NCBI RefSeq assembly: GCF_007714205.1
Contig: NZ_VMQU01000023.1
Span: forward strand, 1-49,528
Direction: 5' to 3'
Source of the DNA: Mycobacterium helveticum
Lineage (GTDB): Bacteria > Actinomycetota > Actinomycetes > Mycobacteriales > Mycobacteriaceae
DNA length: 49,528 nucleotides
Shown: one piece after another, positions 43,502 through 49,528 of the stretch
Numbering within the stretch: position 1 is the stretch's first letter
How the letters are laid out: the number at the start of each line of letters is the position of its first letter
Made by a program: the position numbers and the translations under genes
Notes under the pieces: model-generated
Databases searched by the model: none
Seen by the model: the letters and a program-made list of their open reading frames with translations, nothing else
What the model was told of the DNA's origin: nothing

Positions 43502-44800
43502 CTATCCGGCGATCGAGCCGTGCACGTCGAACAGAGCCAGGTCGGCCGCGGCGCGCCCCGCACCCCAGCCCGCTCGGTTGGGCGCAGATATCGAGCGGCG
43601 CGCCGTCGACGGAAAAAGTCGGTCCGTGAGCTCGTCGGCCGCCCGGGTACGGGCCGCCAGCACGGGAAGGAGGCGACTGCTGTCCACCTGGGCCGTCACC
43701 GTCGCATCCGCGGTGTCGAGTCGCTCGCCGATGCGAGTGGCGTAGGCGACGAGGAACGATTGGCGAAACGATCTCGTCCGGGTCTGGCCGCGGCTGCTGA
43801 CCTGGCGGCCCGCGACGAGCATGGCCCGGTTGGCCTGCACCAGCAGGGACGTGGTGAGCAACTCGACCACGTCCAGTTCGGTTTCCGCTCCGACGACCGT
43901 GACAAAGCCGAAGTTTTCCGTCCACACCGCGCGACAACGGTTGGCCGAGGCGACCGCCTGCACGAGCACGGCCTTGGCTCCCGCGTAGGGGCTCTCGATC
44001 CAGATCCGCCGCGCGGCCGCTAGCGGTGCCTGGCCGCGGTCGTGCTCGGCAACGGCTCGGTGCAGTGAGTACCTGCTCATCAGTTCCTGGGCCTTGGCCG
44101 AGAGCGCTTCGGCCTCCTCGGGGAACGCGGTGGCCTCGGCCTTGGCCAGCAGGGCACGCACCCTGGAGAGGGCCTTCTGGTCAACGTCGCCTCCAGTGGT
44201 GGCGGTATGTGTCCACGCGCCCGGCAGGGGCAGCAGCGGTTCGAGCACGGGAAGGGTCGCGAGCAGGGCCAGCACCCGCAGGACGACGGTCAGTGCCGCG
44301 CAGCGGTCTACGGCATTCAGAGCGGCCCAGCGCCACATCTGCGGTGCCCGTGCTTCGGAGTCGAACCCGGATGAGATCTCGGCGACGTCGGCGCGCCATC
44401 GTGGATGCAGTGTCAGGACCGGATATCGCTTGGACTCGAGGACTATCGCCTCCGCAAGATACGCGGTGGCCGATGGTTCGAGCTTGCGCCGGGCGAGCTC
44501 GTGAAGGTCGGACGGCAACCAGCCCGCCTCCCACGCCGCGCGGATGGCATCGGTCATCGCGGCGTCAGCTGCCAGGTCGAGATCTCTCGGGAAGGCGGCG
44601 AACTCGCCAAGCAGCGCGCTGGCGTGCCGTTGTGCGTCATCGTCGGGGCACGTCGCGGCGTCACGGAGAGCCAAGACGAGCAGTTCCAGCGGAATCGCGC
44701 GACCGGGCCCCGGGTCGCATCCCTTGTGCTCGCGTTCGGTGCTCGCCCGGCGCCGGTTCTTCTGCTTGGCGGACCGCTTTTCGCGGTTGCGTCTGCTCAT
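43502..44800 (-). CDS. DUF2786-domain protein
   Basis: 432 aa. The N-terminus is very basic (MSRRNREKRSAKQKNRRR), suggesting nucleic-acid contact. The DUF2786 core is about 228-268: LSRVRALLAKAEATAFPEEAEALSAKAQELMSRY. The C-terminal 150 residues resemble the DUF7168-like region that usually follows. DUF2786 proteins occur in phages and mobile regions and have no known activity. The gene lies directly downstream of vapC on the same strand (68 bp), but need not be functionally linked. Confidence 0.75.
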   Translation of the reverse strand: MSRRNREKRSAKQKNRRRASTEREHKGCDPGPGRAIPLELLVLALRDAATCPDDDAQRHASALLGEFAAFPRDLDLAADAAMTDAIRAAWEAGWLPSDLHELARRKLEPSATAYLAEAIVLESKRYPVLTLHPRWRADVAEISSGFDSEARAPQMWRWAALNAVDRCAALTVVLRVLALLATLPVLEPLLPLPGAWTHTATTGGDVDQKALSRVRALLAKAEATAFPEEAEALSAKAQELMSRYSLHRAVAEHDRGQAPLAAARRIWIESPYAGAKAVLVQAVASANRCRAVWTENFGFVTVVGAETELDVVELLTTSLLVQANRAMLVAGRQVSSRGQTRTRSFRQSFLVAYATRIGERLDTADATVTAQVDSSRLLPVLAARTRAADELTDRLFPSTARRSISAPNRAGWGAGRAAADLALFDVHGSIAG

Positions 44801-44868
44801 GCCCCACAGTCTGACGGAACGGTCCGACAGTCCGAGGGGGCACGCCGACGAGGGTGGGAAGTCGGCCG

Positions 44869-45291
44869 TCAGTCCACGAACCGGTACTCGACGTCGAGTG
44901 AGCGGTAGATGCGCTCAGCCCGACGGTCACGGGTGAGCAGCGTGCGGTGATTGGTGACGGCGGCCTGACCGACGAGGGCGTCATAGACCGACCCGCCGAC
45001 GACGCCGAGGCCAGCAAGTCGCTCGCGCAGGTCACGGGTGGCGGTTGCGTCGAGCCAGCAGTCTGCCGGAAAAGCCTCATGCAGTACCGTGGCCGCCTGG
45101 TCCGCGGTCAGGCGCAGTGGAAGTGGTAGCCGGGTGAGCACCGAATACGTCTCGAACAGTGCGTGCCCAGCCAGCGCGGGCCGAAGTTGGACCAGCGCTC
45201 GGCGGCAGGGCGAGTGGGCCTCGTGGGCCGGGTCGAGAGCAGCGACGGCAACGCTGGTGTCGCACGCCCAAAGGTCACCGTTGGATGTCAT
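44869..45291 (-). CDS. vapC: VapC toxin, PIN-domain ribonuclease
   Basis: 140-aa PIN-domain endoribonuclease toxin. Acidic residues in the usual places: Asp11 (WACDTSV), Glu in LFETYSVL, Asp in SVYDALVGQAA and Asp in LLTRDRRA. The target is probably tRNA or rRNA, as in other VapCs. The ATG at 45291 lies inside the antitoxin gene (17-bp overlap), so translation is coupled; a longer frame upstream would read through the antitoxin. Confidence 0.88.
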   Translation of the reverse strand: MTSNGDLWACDTSVAVAALDPAHEAHSPCRRALVQLRPALAGHALFETYSVLTRLPLPLRLTADQAATVLHEAFPADCWLDATATRDLRERLAGLGVVGGSVYDALVGQAAVTNHRTLLTRDRRAERIYRSLDVEYRFVD

Positions 45292-45520
45292 CGCGCAGTC
45301 GGCGCACGTCGTCATCTGTCAACACGGCGCCCTCGACGTTGCCGAGTAATGGCAGCCCGTCGCTGCGATCGATCGGGCGTCGATGCCGGCGCACGGGCTC
45401 GATCCTCAGGCCGGCTCCGTCGGGGATCAGTTCGAGCTGCGTGTCCGGTGTGATTCCCAGCGCAACGCGCAGCGCCTTGGGGATCACCATTCGTCCCACT
45501 CCGTCTATCGTCACGAACAT
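45275..45520 (-). CDS. vapB: VapB antitoxin, AbrB/SpoVT type
   Basis: 81 aa. The N-terminal swapped-hairpin AbrB domain (VTIDGVGRMVIPKALRVALG) binds DNA. The C-terminal tail (LPLLGNVEGAVLTDDDVRRLRDDI) should wrap the toxin. First gene of the pair, with the operator region directly upstream. TAAATT ends 6 bp before the ATG on the minus strand and may be a -10, implying a leaderless or nearly leaderless mRNA. Confidence 0.87.
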   Translation of the reverse strand: MFVTIDGVGRMVIPKALRVALGITPDTQLELIPDGAGLRIEPVRRHRRPIDRSDGLPLLGNVEGAVLTDDDVRRLRDDIQR

Positions 45521-45521
45521 G

Positions 45522-45566
45522 GCACTAATTTACCATTGCGTTGGCTAAATGGGAGTGCGTTACCAT
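45522..45566 (-). promoter_or_regulatory. vapBC promoter/operator region
   Basis: Inverted arms GCACT (45522-45526) and AGTGC (45554-45558), plus direct repeats TTACCAT at 45530-45536 and 45560-45566, 30 bp (three helical turns) apart. Suits cooperative binding of VapB or the VapBC complex. Confidence 0.45.
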
Positions 45567-46011
45567 CTCGACGGGACGCACGAAAAATGCCCGCGAAACC
45601 GTGGACTTGAGTTTCGTGGGAACGCACAAGAATGTAGGTTCTCAACGCTGATGGCCCATGCCGCGATCCTGAACGGCGGCTTTCCCGTCTTTCTCATCAA
45701 GGTGGCGACGGCCTTTTTCTGTCATTTGCCACGAGGATGGGACCACCGGTTGGCCAGCAACTAGCTAGATCACGTCCGTGCGCCCCCAGCTCACCAGCCC
45801 CCGCCCATACCGCACGCTCCCCGACCCACACTTACGTCAGGAGAGCCCTGCATCGGCGTTTATCTCACGAACCGCCGCGATTCGTAAGCTTAAGGGGGCA
45901 ACCGTTCAGCCCGAGGTATCGCGCACAGAAATGTCGCGGCGCAGACCGCCTACGGTGCTGTGTCGGACCTTGGAAGGGCGCATTTCCACAGAGCGTCGAC
46001 TAACCTCGGGG
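45567..46011. other. Gene-free stretch
   Basis: About 445 bp, AT-richer than its surroundings, without a supportable gene, tRNA or hairpin-plus-T terminator. All open frames lack codon bias and homology. It separates the vapBC area from the MFS/ArsR-rhodanese pair and may mark an old insertion boundary. Confidence 0.5.
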
Positions 46012-47406
46012 TCATCCGCTATCTCCGGCACCAGAGCGTGGCGATCTCATGCAGGCTGCCGCCGGACAGGCCTGTGTGCCCAGGGCGATCGCACCGAGCC
46101 CGGTGCAGGCCAGGGCTGCGGCGATGAGCAGCAGGGCGGTGCTGTAGCCGCCGGTGGCGTCGGTGACAAAGCCGGTCACGTAGGGGCCCAGGCCGCTGGC
46201 GATGCTGGCGATGCTGTTGATCGCGGCGATGCCGCCGGCCGCGGCGGCGCCGGTCCAGCGGGCGGTGGTGATGCTGCACAGGATCGGGATCGCCGCGAGC
46301 ACGCACACGGTGGTGACCGCAAGGCCGCCCGCCAGCAGCAACCGTGACCCCGAAGCGACCGCACCGGCCAGCACGACGGCGCCGGCCAGGGCCGGTGCGG
46401 CCAGGTGGATGGTGCGTTCGCCCCGTCGATCCGAGTGGCGGCTCCAGCCCAGCATGGCCAGCGCGGCCGCGGTGAAGCAGGCCGCCCCCACCCCGCCGAT
46501 CATGGTGATGGAGGCGTGCGGGTAGAGCGTTTTGAGGATCAACGGCAAAAAGAACTGCGCCCCGAACTGGCCGAAGTACAACCCGGCGTTGATCGCGGCC
46601 AGCACGAACATCCGCCGGTCGGTGAACGCCGCAGCGAAAGACGAGCCGCGGTCCGGGGTTTCAGACATCAAGATGCCAGCTAGCGCGGCCTTCTCGGCCG
46701 GATTGAGCCAGCTGGCGCGCTCCGGGCTATCAGCCAGGCCGCGCAGCGCCACCAGCGCCAGCACTGCGGCAGGCAGGCCTTCGGCTAAAAACATCACCCG
46801 CCAGCCGGCCAGTCCACCCAGCGCTCCGTGCTGCACCAGCAGGCTTGACAGCGGCATACCGACGATGTTGGCGATCGGGATCGCCAACAGGAACACCGCC
46901 AACGCGCGGGCGCGTGCCGCGGACGGAAACCAGCGGCCCAGGTAACACACCACCGCCGGATAGAAACCGGCCTCGGCGATCCCCAGCCCGATTCGGGTGA
47001 TGATCAGCCCGCCCGCGGTGTCGACGAACGCCGGCGCCGCCGCGAGCACTCCCCACCCGGTCAGCAAGATCGCCAGCCAACGGCGTATCCCCACCCGGTG
47101 AAACACCCAATTGGCGGGCACCTGGAATGCCACGTAACCCAGAAAGAAGCTGCCCGACACCACACCGTAGGCGCTTGCCGACAGCTTCAGGTCGGCGTTC
47201 ATGGTCAGCGCGGCGGTGGCGATGTTCACCCGGTCTAAAAACGCCACCACATAGAGCACCAGCAGCAGCGGAAGCAGCCGGCGCCCAACCCTGCGCAGCA
47301 GCAGCCCATCAACGGCGTGTTGGTGCACGGCGATGCTGGGCGACGTCTGCCGCGGCGGCCTCACCTGACCGATGCCGGCGGCTTCACCGGGCTGTCCCGG
47401 CGTCAC
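46012..47406 (-). CDS. MFS transporter (ACS/organic-anion type)
   Basis: A 464-aa major facilitator protein with 12 membrane segments. FLDRVNIATAALTM in TM1 and GYVAFQVPANWVFHRVGIRRWLA around the TM2-3 loop are typical of the anion:cation symporter family (tartrate, glucarate, hydroxyphenylacetate porters); RWFPSAARARALAVF marks the TM4-5 loop. It follows the ArsR-rhodanese gene by 22 bp and is probably controlled by it. The start is uncertain: GTG 47406 is used, but the first helix begins some 40 residues later and internal GTGs (47364, 47328) are possible. Confidence 0.83.
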   Translation of the reverse strand: MTPGQPGEAAGIGQVRPPRQTSPSIAVHQHAVDGLLLRRVGRRLLPLLLVLYVVAFLDRVNIATAALTMNADLKLSASAYGVVSGSFFLGYVAFQVPANWVFHRVGIRRWLAILLTGWGVLAAAPAFVDTAGGLIITRIGLGIAEAGFYPAVVCYLGRWFPSAARARALAVFLLAIPIANIVGMPLSSLLVQHGALGGLAGWRVMFLAEGLPAAVLALVALRGLADSPERASWLNPAEKAALAGILMSETPDRGSSFAAAFTDRRMFVLAAINAGLYFGQFGAQFFLPLILKTLYPHASITMIGGVGAACFTAAALAMLGWSRHSDRRGERTIHLAAPALAGAVVLAGAVASGSRLLLAGGLAVTTVCVLAAIPILCSITTARWTGAAAAGGIAAINSIASIASGLGPYVTGFVTDATGGYSTALLLIAAALACTGLGAIALGTQACPAAACMRSPRSGAGDSG

Positions 47407-47428
47407 GCGTGCGAGCGGGTGGTGGCCA

Positions 47429-48094
47429 TCAGGCGCCGCCCGCGGCGACCGGTAGCCCGGCCAGCCGCCATTCGAGCATGCCGTCATCGAGGCGTTTCGC
47501 GCTGCGCCCGGCGGCGCGGGCAATGCGCACCGCATCGGGGGCCATCACACAGTAGGCGCCACGACAGTAAGCGACGATGTCGAGGCCGGCGGGCAGCTCG
47601 GCGAGCCGGTCGGCCAGGTCGGCGACCGGAATGTTGATCGCCCCCGGGATATGACCGGCCTGATACTCCTGATGCGGCCGCACATCAATCAGGGTGACCT
47701 CGCCGGCGTCGGCGCGCCGCAGCAGCTCCTCCCGGGTGATCGCGTCGGCCGGTGAACCCAGCACGGCCGCGGCTGCGGCCGCCGCGTCGGACAGATGCGC
47801 ATCGGCGACGGTCTGCACCAGCGCGAACAGCCGGGCCACGTCGGACCCGGTGAGCCGGTAATACTGGCGGGTTCCGTCGCGGCGCGCCGCAACCAGCCCG
47901 CCGACTTTCAGTGCCTGCAGATTCGCTGAGGCGGTGGTCAGGTTCATCGAGGTCGCTGTCGCGATGGCCTCAACGGTGTGCTCGCCTTGGGCAAGCAGGT
48001 CCAGGATCTGCAACCGCCGCCCGCTGCCCAGCGCCTTACCGACCCGGGCGATCTGGTCGTACAGGGCCGCTTTCCGATCGGGATGCCCACCCAT
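47429..48094 (-). CDS. ArsR-type regulator fused to a rhodanese domain (Rv0324-like)
   Basis: 221 aa. The winged-helix ArsR domain is about 8-100 (LGSGRRLQILDLLAQGEHTVEAIA, TTASANLQALKVGGLV). The rhodanese domain is about 118-215 (TLIDVRPHQEYQAGHIPGAINIP) with the active-site Cys177 in AYCRGAYC, so it can carry a persulfide. The fusion suggests a DNA-binding sensor of sulfane sulfur, thiols or a related redox signal; M. tuberculosis Rv0324 has the same build. ATG start. Two inverted repeats lie directly upstream. Confidence 0.9.
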   Translation of the reverse strand: MGGHPDRKAALYDQIARVGKALGSGRRLQILDLLAQGEHTVEAIATATSMNLTTASANLQALKVGGLVAARRDGTRQYYRLTGSDVARLFALVQTVADAHLSDAAAAAAAVLGSPADAITREELLRRADAGEVTLIDVRPHQEYQAGHIPGAINIPVADLADRLAELPAGLDIVAYCRGAYCVMAPDAVRIARAAGRSAKRLDDGMLEWRLAGLPVAAGGA

Positions 48095-48102
48095 CTTGGC
48101 TC

Positions 48103-48118
48103 TCCAATGATCTTTGGA
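48103..48118 (-). promoter_or_regulatory. Operator site A, TCCAA-N6-TTGGA
   Basis: Perfect 5-bp arms 9 bp upstream of the ArsR-rhodanese ATG. Paired with site B, whose centre is 24 bp away. Confidence 0.55.
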
Positions 48119-48125
48119 TTACGTT

Positions 48126-48143
48126 ATCCATTGTTCGTTGGAT
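48126..48143 (-). promoter_or_regulatory. Operator site B, ATCCA-N8-TGGAT
   Basis: A second site with the same half-site sequence. Both fit an ArsR dimer and imply autoregulation of the regulator-transporter pair. Confidence 0.5.
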
Positions 48144-48465
48144 CACGATAGAACAGAGGGGGTCGTGCGTCTCGGCGCCCCGCCGGACAACCGGCCATCT
48201 CAATTCGGGAGAAATCGGGCCCTCCTGACACTTCCGTGGGTCGATCCATGAGGGTTCGATGGTTTTTCTGCTCCCTTCCGAGATAGTTGCTCGTGGCGCT
48301 GCTCGCGTGGGAGGTGTCCATGTGGAGCCCCCGAGCGCAGCGAGGCGGAACGACATGGACACCGACGAGCGGGTGGCGCAGGATCGGCGACGTTGCGGAA
48401 GGGACACCCCGAGGTGAACCGTCCCCGGTTTTATGCGCACTTCCTTTGTTGGGAAGGATGGCGCG
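48144..48465. other. Gene-free stretch upstream of the IS remnant
   Basis: No supportable gene. It contains the long inverted repeat at 48314-48362 and, at its right edge, the lead-in to an IS3-type transposase gene. IS ends could not be fixed by eye. Confidence 0.4.
48314..48362. repeat. 10-bp inverted repeat GTGTCCATGT / ACATGGACAC
   Basis: Perfect arms (48314-48323, 48353-48362) with a 29-nt loop rich in GAGCGCAGCGAG. Could be a terminator-like stem-loop or a palindromic mobile repeat next to the IS remnant. Confidence 0.7.
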
Positions 48466-48753
48466 ATGCCGAGCGAGTACGACGAGAACACCAAGGACAG
48501 AGCGGTGCGGCTGGTCCGGGAACACCGCGACGACTATGACAGCGAGTGGGCGGCGATGAAGGCGATCGCGGGCCGGCTGGGGATGAGCGCGGAGACGCTG
48601 CGCAAGTGGGTTCGCCAGGCCGAGGTCGGCGCCGGTGAGACGGCAGGGATATCCAGCGAGGAGAGCCGGGAGCTTCAGGAGCTACGCCGCAAGACCAGGG
48701 AGCTTGAGGCAACCATCGTTATCTTGGGGCGGACCGACTTTTTGGCGGCGTGA
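48466..48753 (+). pseudogene. IS3-family transposase OrfA, truncated
   Basis: The N-terminal helix-turn-helix protein of an IS3-type element: ENTKDRAVRLVREH, then DSEWAAMKAIAGRLGMSAETLRKWVRQAEVG and the leucine-zipper-like ELQELRRKTRELEATI. This is very like the IS6110 OrfA pattern. The usual ending (..TDFFAAEL) is altered: an apparent extra T near 48751 creates a stop, and sequence after about 48760 belongs to another element. No OrfB (DDE) follows, so it is inactive. Confidence 0.8.
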
Positions 48754-49177
48754 GCTGCGGATTTATGTCGTGGACGGTGTCCGTGACGGGGGTGCCGGTG
48801 ATGCGGTTGGCGCGGAGTTGTCCGTGCAGGAGTGCGATCCGGTTCCGCAGTTTACGGTTTTCGTCGTCGAGTTCGCGAATGCGTTCGTGTGCGAGTGTGA
48901 AGCGTTGCCGCAGCGAGGCGTCGGACCCGCGCTCGACTCGGGCAGGTGCCGACTCGGTCGGCTCCGATATGGCGGTCAGCCGGCGGAGTTGGTCGCGCAG
49001 TTCGGGTTGGGCGTAGAGCCATGAGCGGGAGACGCCGGCGTGGGCGGCGATCTGGGTGACGGTGCGCCGTTGGCCGGTTTCGTCGAGTTCGTGTAGGGCT
49101 TGGCGGGCGCGTTGGAGGGTGTCGGCGCGACGGCGTTGGGCAGCGGCGAGGAGGTGGTGGCTGTTATCACGGCGCAT
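48719..49177 (-). CDS. DUF6262 / TnpC-like protein of a Tn554-type element
   Basis: 152 aa. The N-terminal region (MRRDNSHHLLAAAQRRRADT, then TVTQIAAHAGVSRSWLYAQPELRDQL) is the DUF6262 helix-turn-helix. The C-terminal coiled coil contains LAHERIRELDDENRKLRNRIALLHGQLR. It is the third gene of transposons carrying two tyrosine recombinases (TnpA, TnpB) and TnpC. The last about 12 residues (after DTVHDINPQ) are read from the abutting IS3 remnant, so the natural C-terminus is probably changed. The ATG overlaps the end of the TnpB remnant by 11 bp. Confidence 0.75.
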   Translation of the reverse strand: MRRDNSHHLLAAAQRRRADTLQRARQALHELDETGQRRTVTQIAAHAGVSRSWLYAQPELRDQLRRLTAISEPTESAPARVERGSDASLRQRFTLAHERIRELDDENRKLRNRIALLHGQLRANRITGTPVTDTVHDINPQLTPPKSRSAPR

Positions 49178-49420
49178 CGGAGGAGTCCTTCCCGCAGCAT
49201 GTTTCGCTGCCCGCGGCGGCGCACTGGCAGTCGTGCTGGTTGGCTTCGAGGGTGGTGATGATGGTGAGCAGGTTGGTTTCGACGGCGTGGTTCATCTCGG
49301 CCAGGCGGGTGTGGCCGTCGGTCTGGGCGCGGGTGATTAGCGCGCGGGTAGCGTCGAGCTGCTTGCGGTGTTGGGGTAGGAATTCGGCGGTCGTGATGAA
49401 CAGCGGGCAGGTTACTAAGG
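49167..49420 (-). pseudogene. C-terminal remnant of a TnpB-like tyrosine recombinase
   Basis: The frame reads TCPLFITTAEFLPQHRKQL, then DATRALITRAQTDGHTRLAEMNHAVETNLLTIITTLEA: the zinc-ribbon-like and coiled tail of Tn554-type TnpB integrases. The catalytic recombinase domain that should precede it is missing; similarity stops near 49420 and unrelated AT-richer sequence continues to the window end. The element cannot transpose by itself. Confidence 0.7.
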
Positions 49421-49528
49421 AGTTCGTAAGTAAGTCGAGACACGCCGGGGAAAGCCTTTGCTGGCGAACGATATTCGTCGAGAATAGGTATATGCGCGAT
49501 AACGATGGCCGCAAGCTTGATCACAAGA

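Noticed and set aside
48314..48362. Terminal inverted repeats of an insertion sequence
   Set aside because: Arms are too close together (29 bp) to bound an element; more likely a stem-loop.

Overview
The window is GC-rich DNA (mostly 65-70% G+C), densely coding, with many GTG and TTG starts. It comes from a mycobacterium, probably a slow-growing non-tuberculous species. I infer this from a cyclopropane/mycolic acid methyltransferase, two cutinase-like proteins, an Eis-type acetyltransferase, a PrrB-like kinase, mycobacterial CtaD, TIGR00027 methyltransferase and F420-type luciferase-fold genes, a wax-ester-synthase remnant and an ArsR-rhodanese regulator. No rRNA, tRNA or CRISPR array was seen.

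Layout. 0.2-4.3 kb: an enolase paralogue divergent from a triple-DUF190 protein, then a class I fructose-bisphosphate aldolase, giving an accessory glycolytic block. 4.3-7.5 kb: a two-gene unit of a D-aminoacylase-type amidohydrolase and a Rieske oxygenase, behind a clear promoter and operator. 7.5-11.6 kb: a small membrane protein, a SulP transporter without its carbonic anhydrase domain, a VOC protein and an orphan PrrB-like kinase. 11.7-17.0 kb: TetR/acyl-CoA dehydrogenase, an Eis-family protein, and a cytochrome P450 divergent from a second TetR. 17.0-22.6 kb: a secreted DUF4185 protein, two abutting microsatellite-like repeats, ctaD behind a DosR-like box, an unrecognised protein, a hemerythrin protein and a cutinase.

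22.7-27.3 kb: a four-gene catabolic block of an ACMSD-type amidohydrolase followed by the large, medium and small subunits of a molybdenum hydroxylase (order L-M-S, translationally coupled). 27.3-33.5 kb: mycolic acid methyltransferase, MscS channel, BrkB-like protein, a broken wax-ester synthase gene, an F420-type oxidoreductase and a formate/nitrite-family channel. 33.7-38.2 kb: an SDR, an unexplained structured element, a second cutinase, a leaderless methyltransferase, another F420-type oxidoreductase and a TIGR00027 methyltransferase. 38.2-45.5 kb: a CtaG-like oxidase assembly protein, NUDIX, thioesterase, GtrA, a fused MaoC protein, a DUF2786 protein and a VapBC module. 45.5-49.5 kb: a gene-free stretch, MFS plus ArsR-rhodanese, and a mosaic of transposon remnants.

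The most unusual items are a 17-bp-stem three-way-junction RNA candidate at 34509-34597, the DosR-like box before ctaD, the eno/DUF190/aldolase block, the amidohydrolase-CoxLMS block, and several perfect operator palindromes with no regulator gene beside them. Everything rests on reading the sequence by eye; family names come from motif recognition, not from searches.
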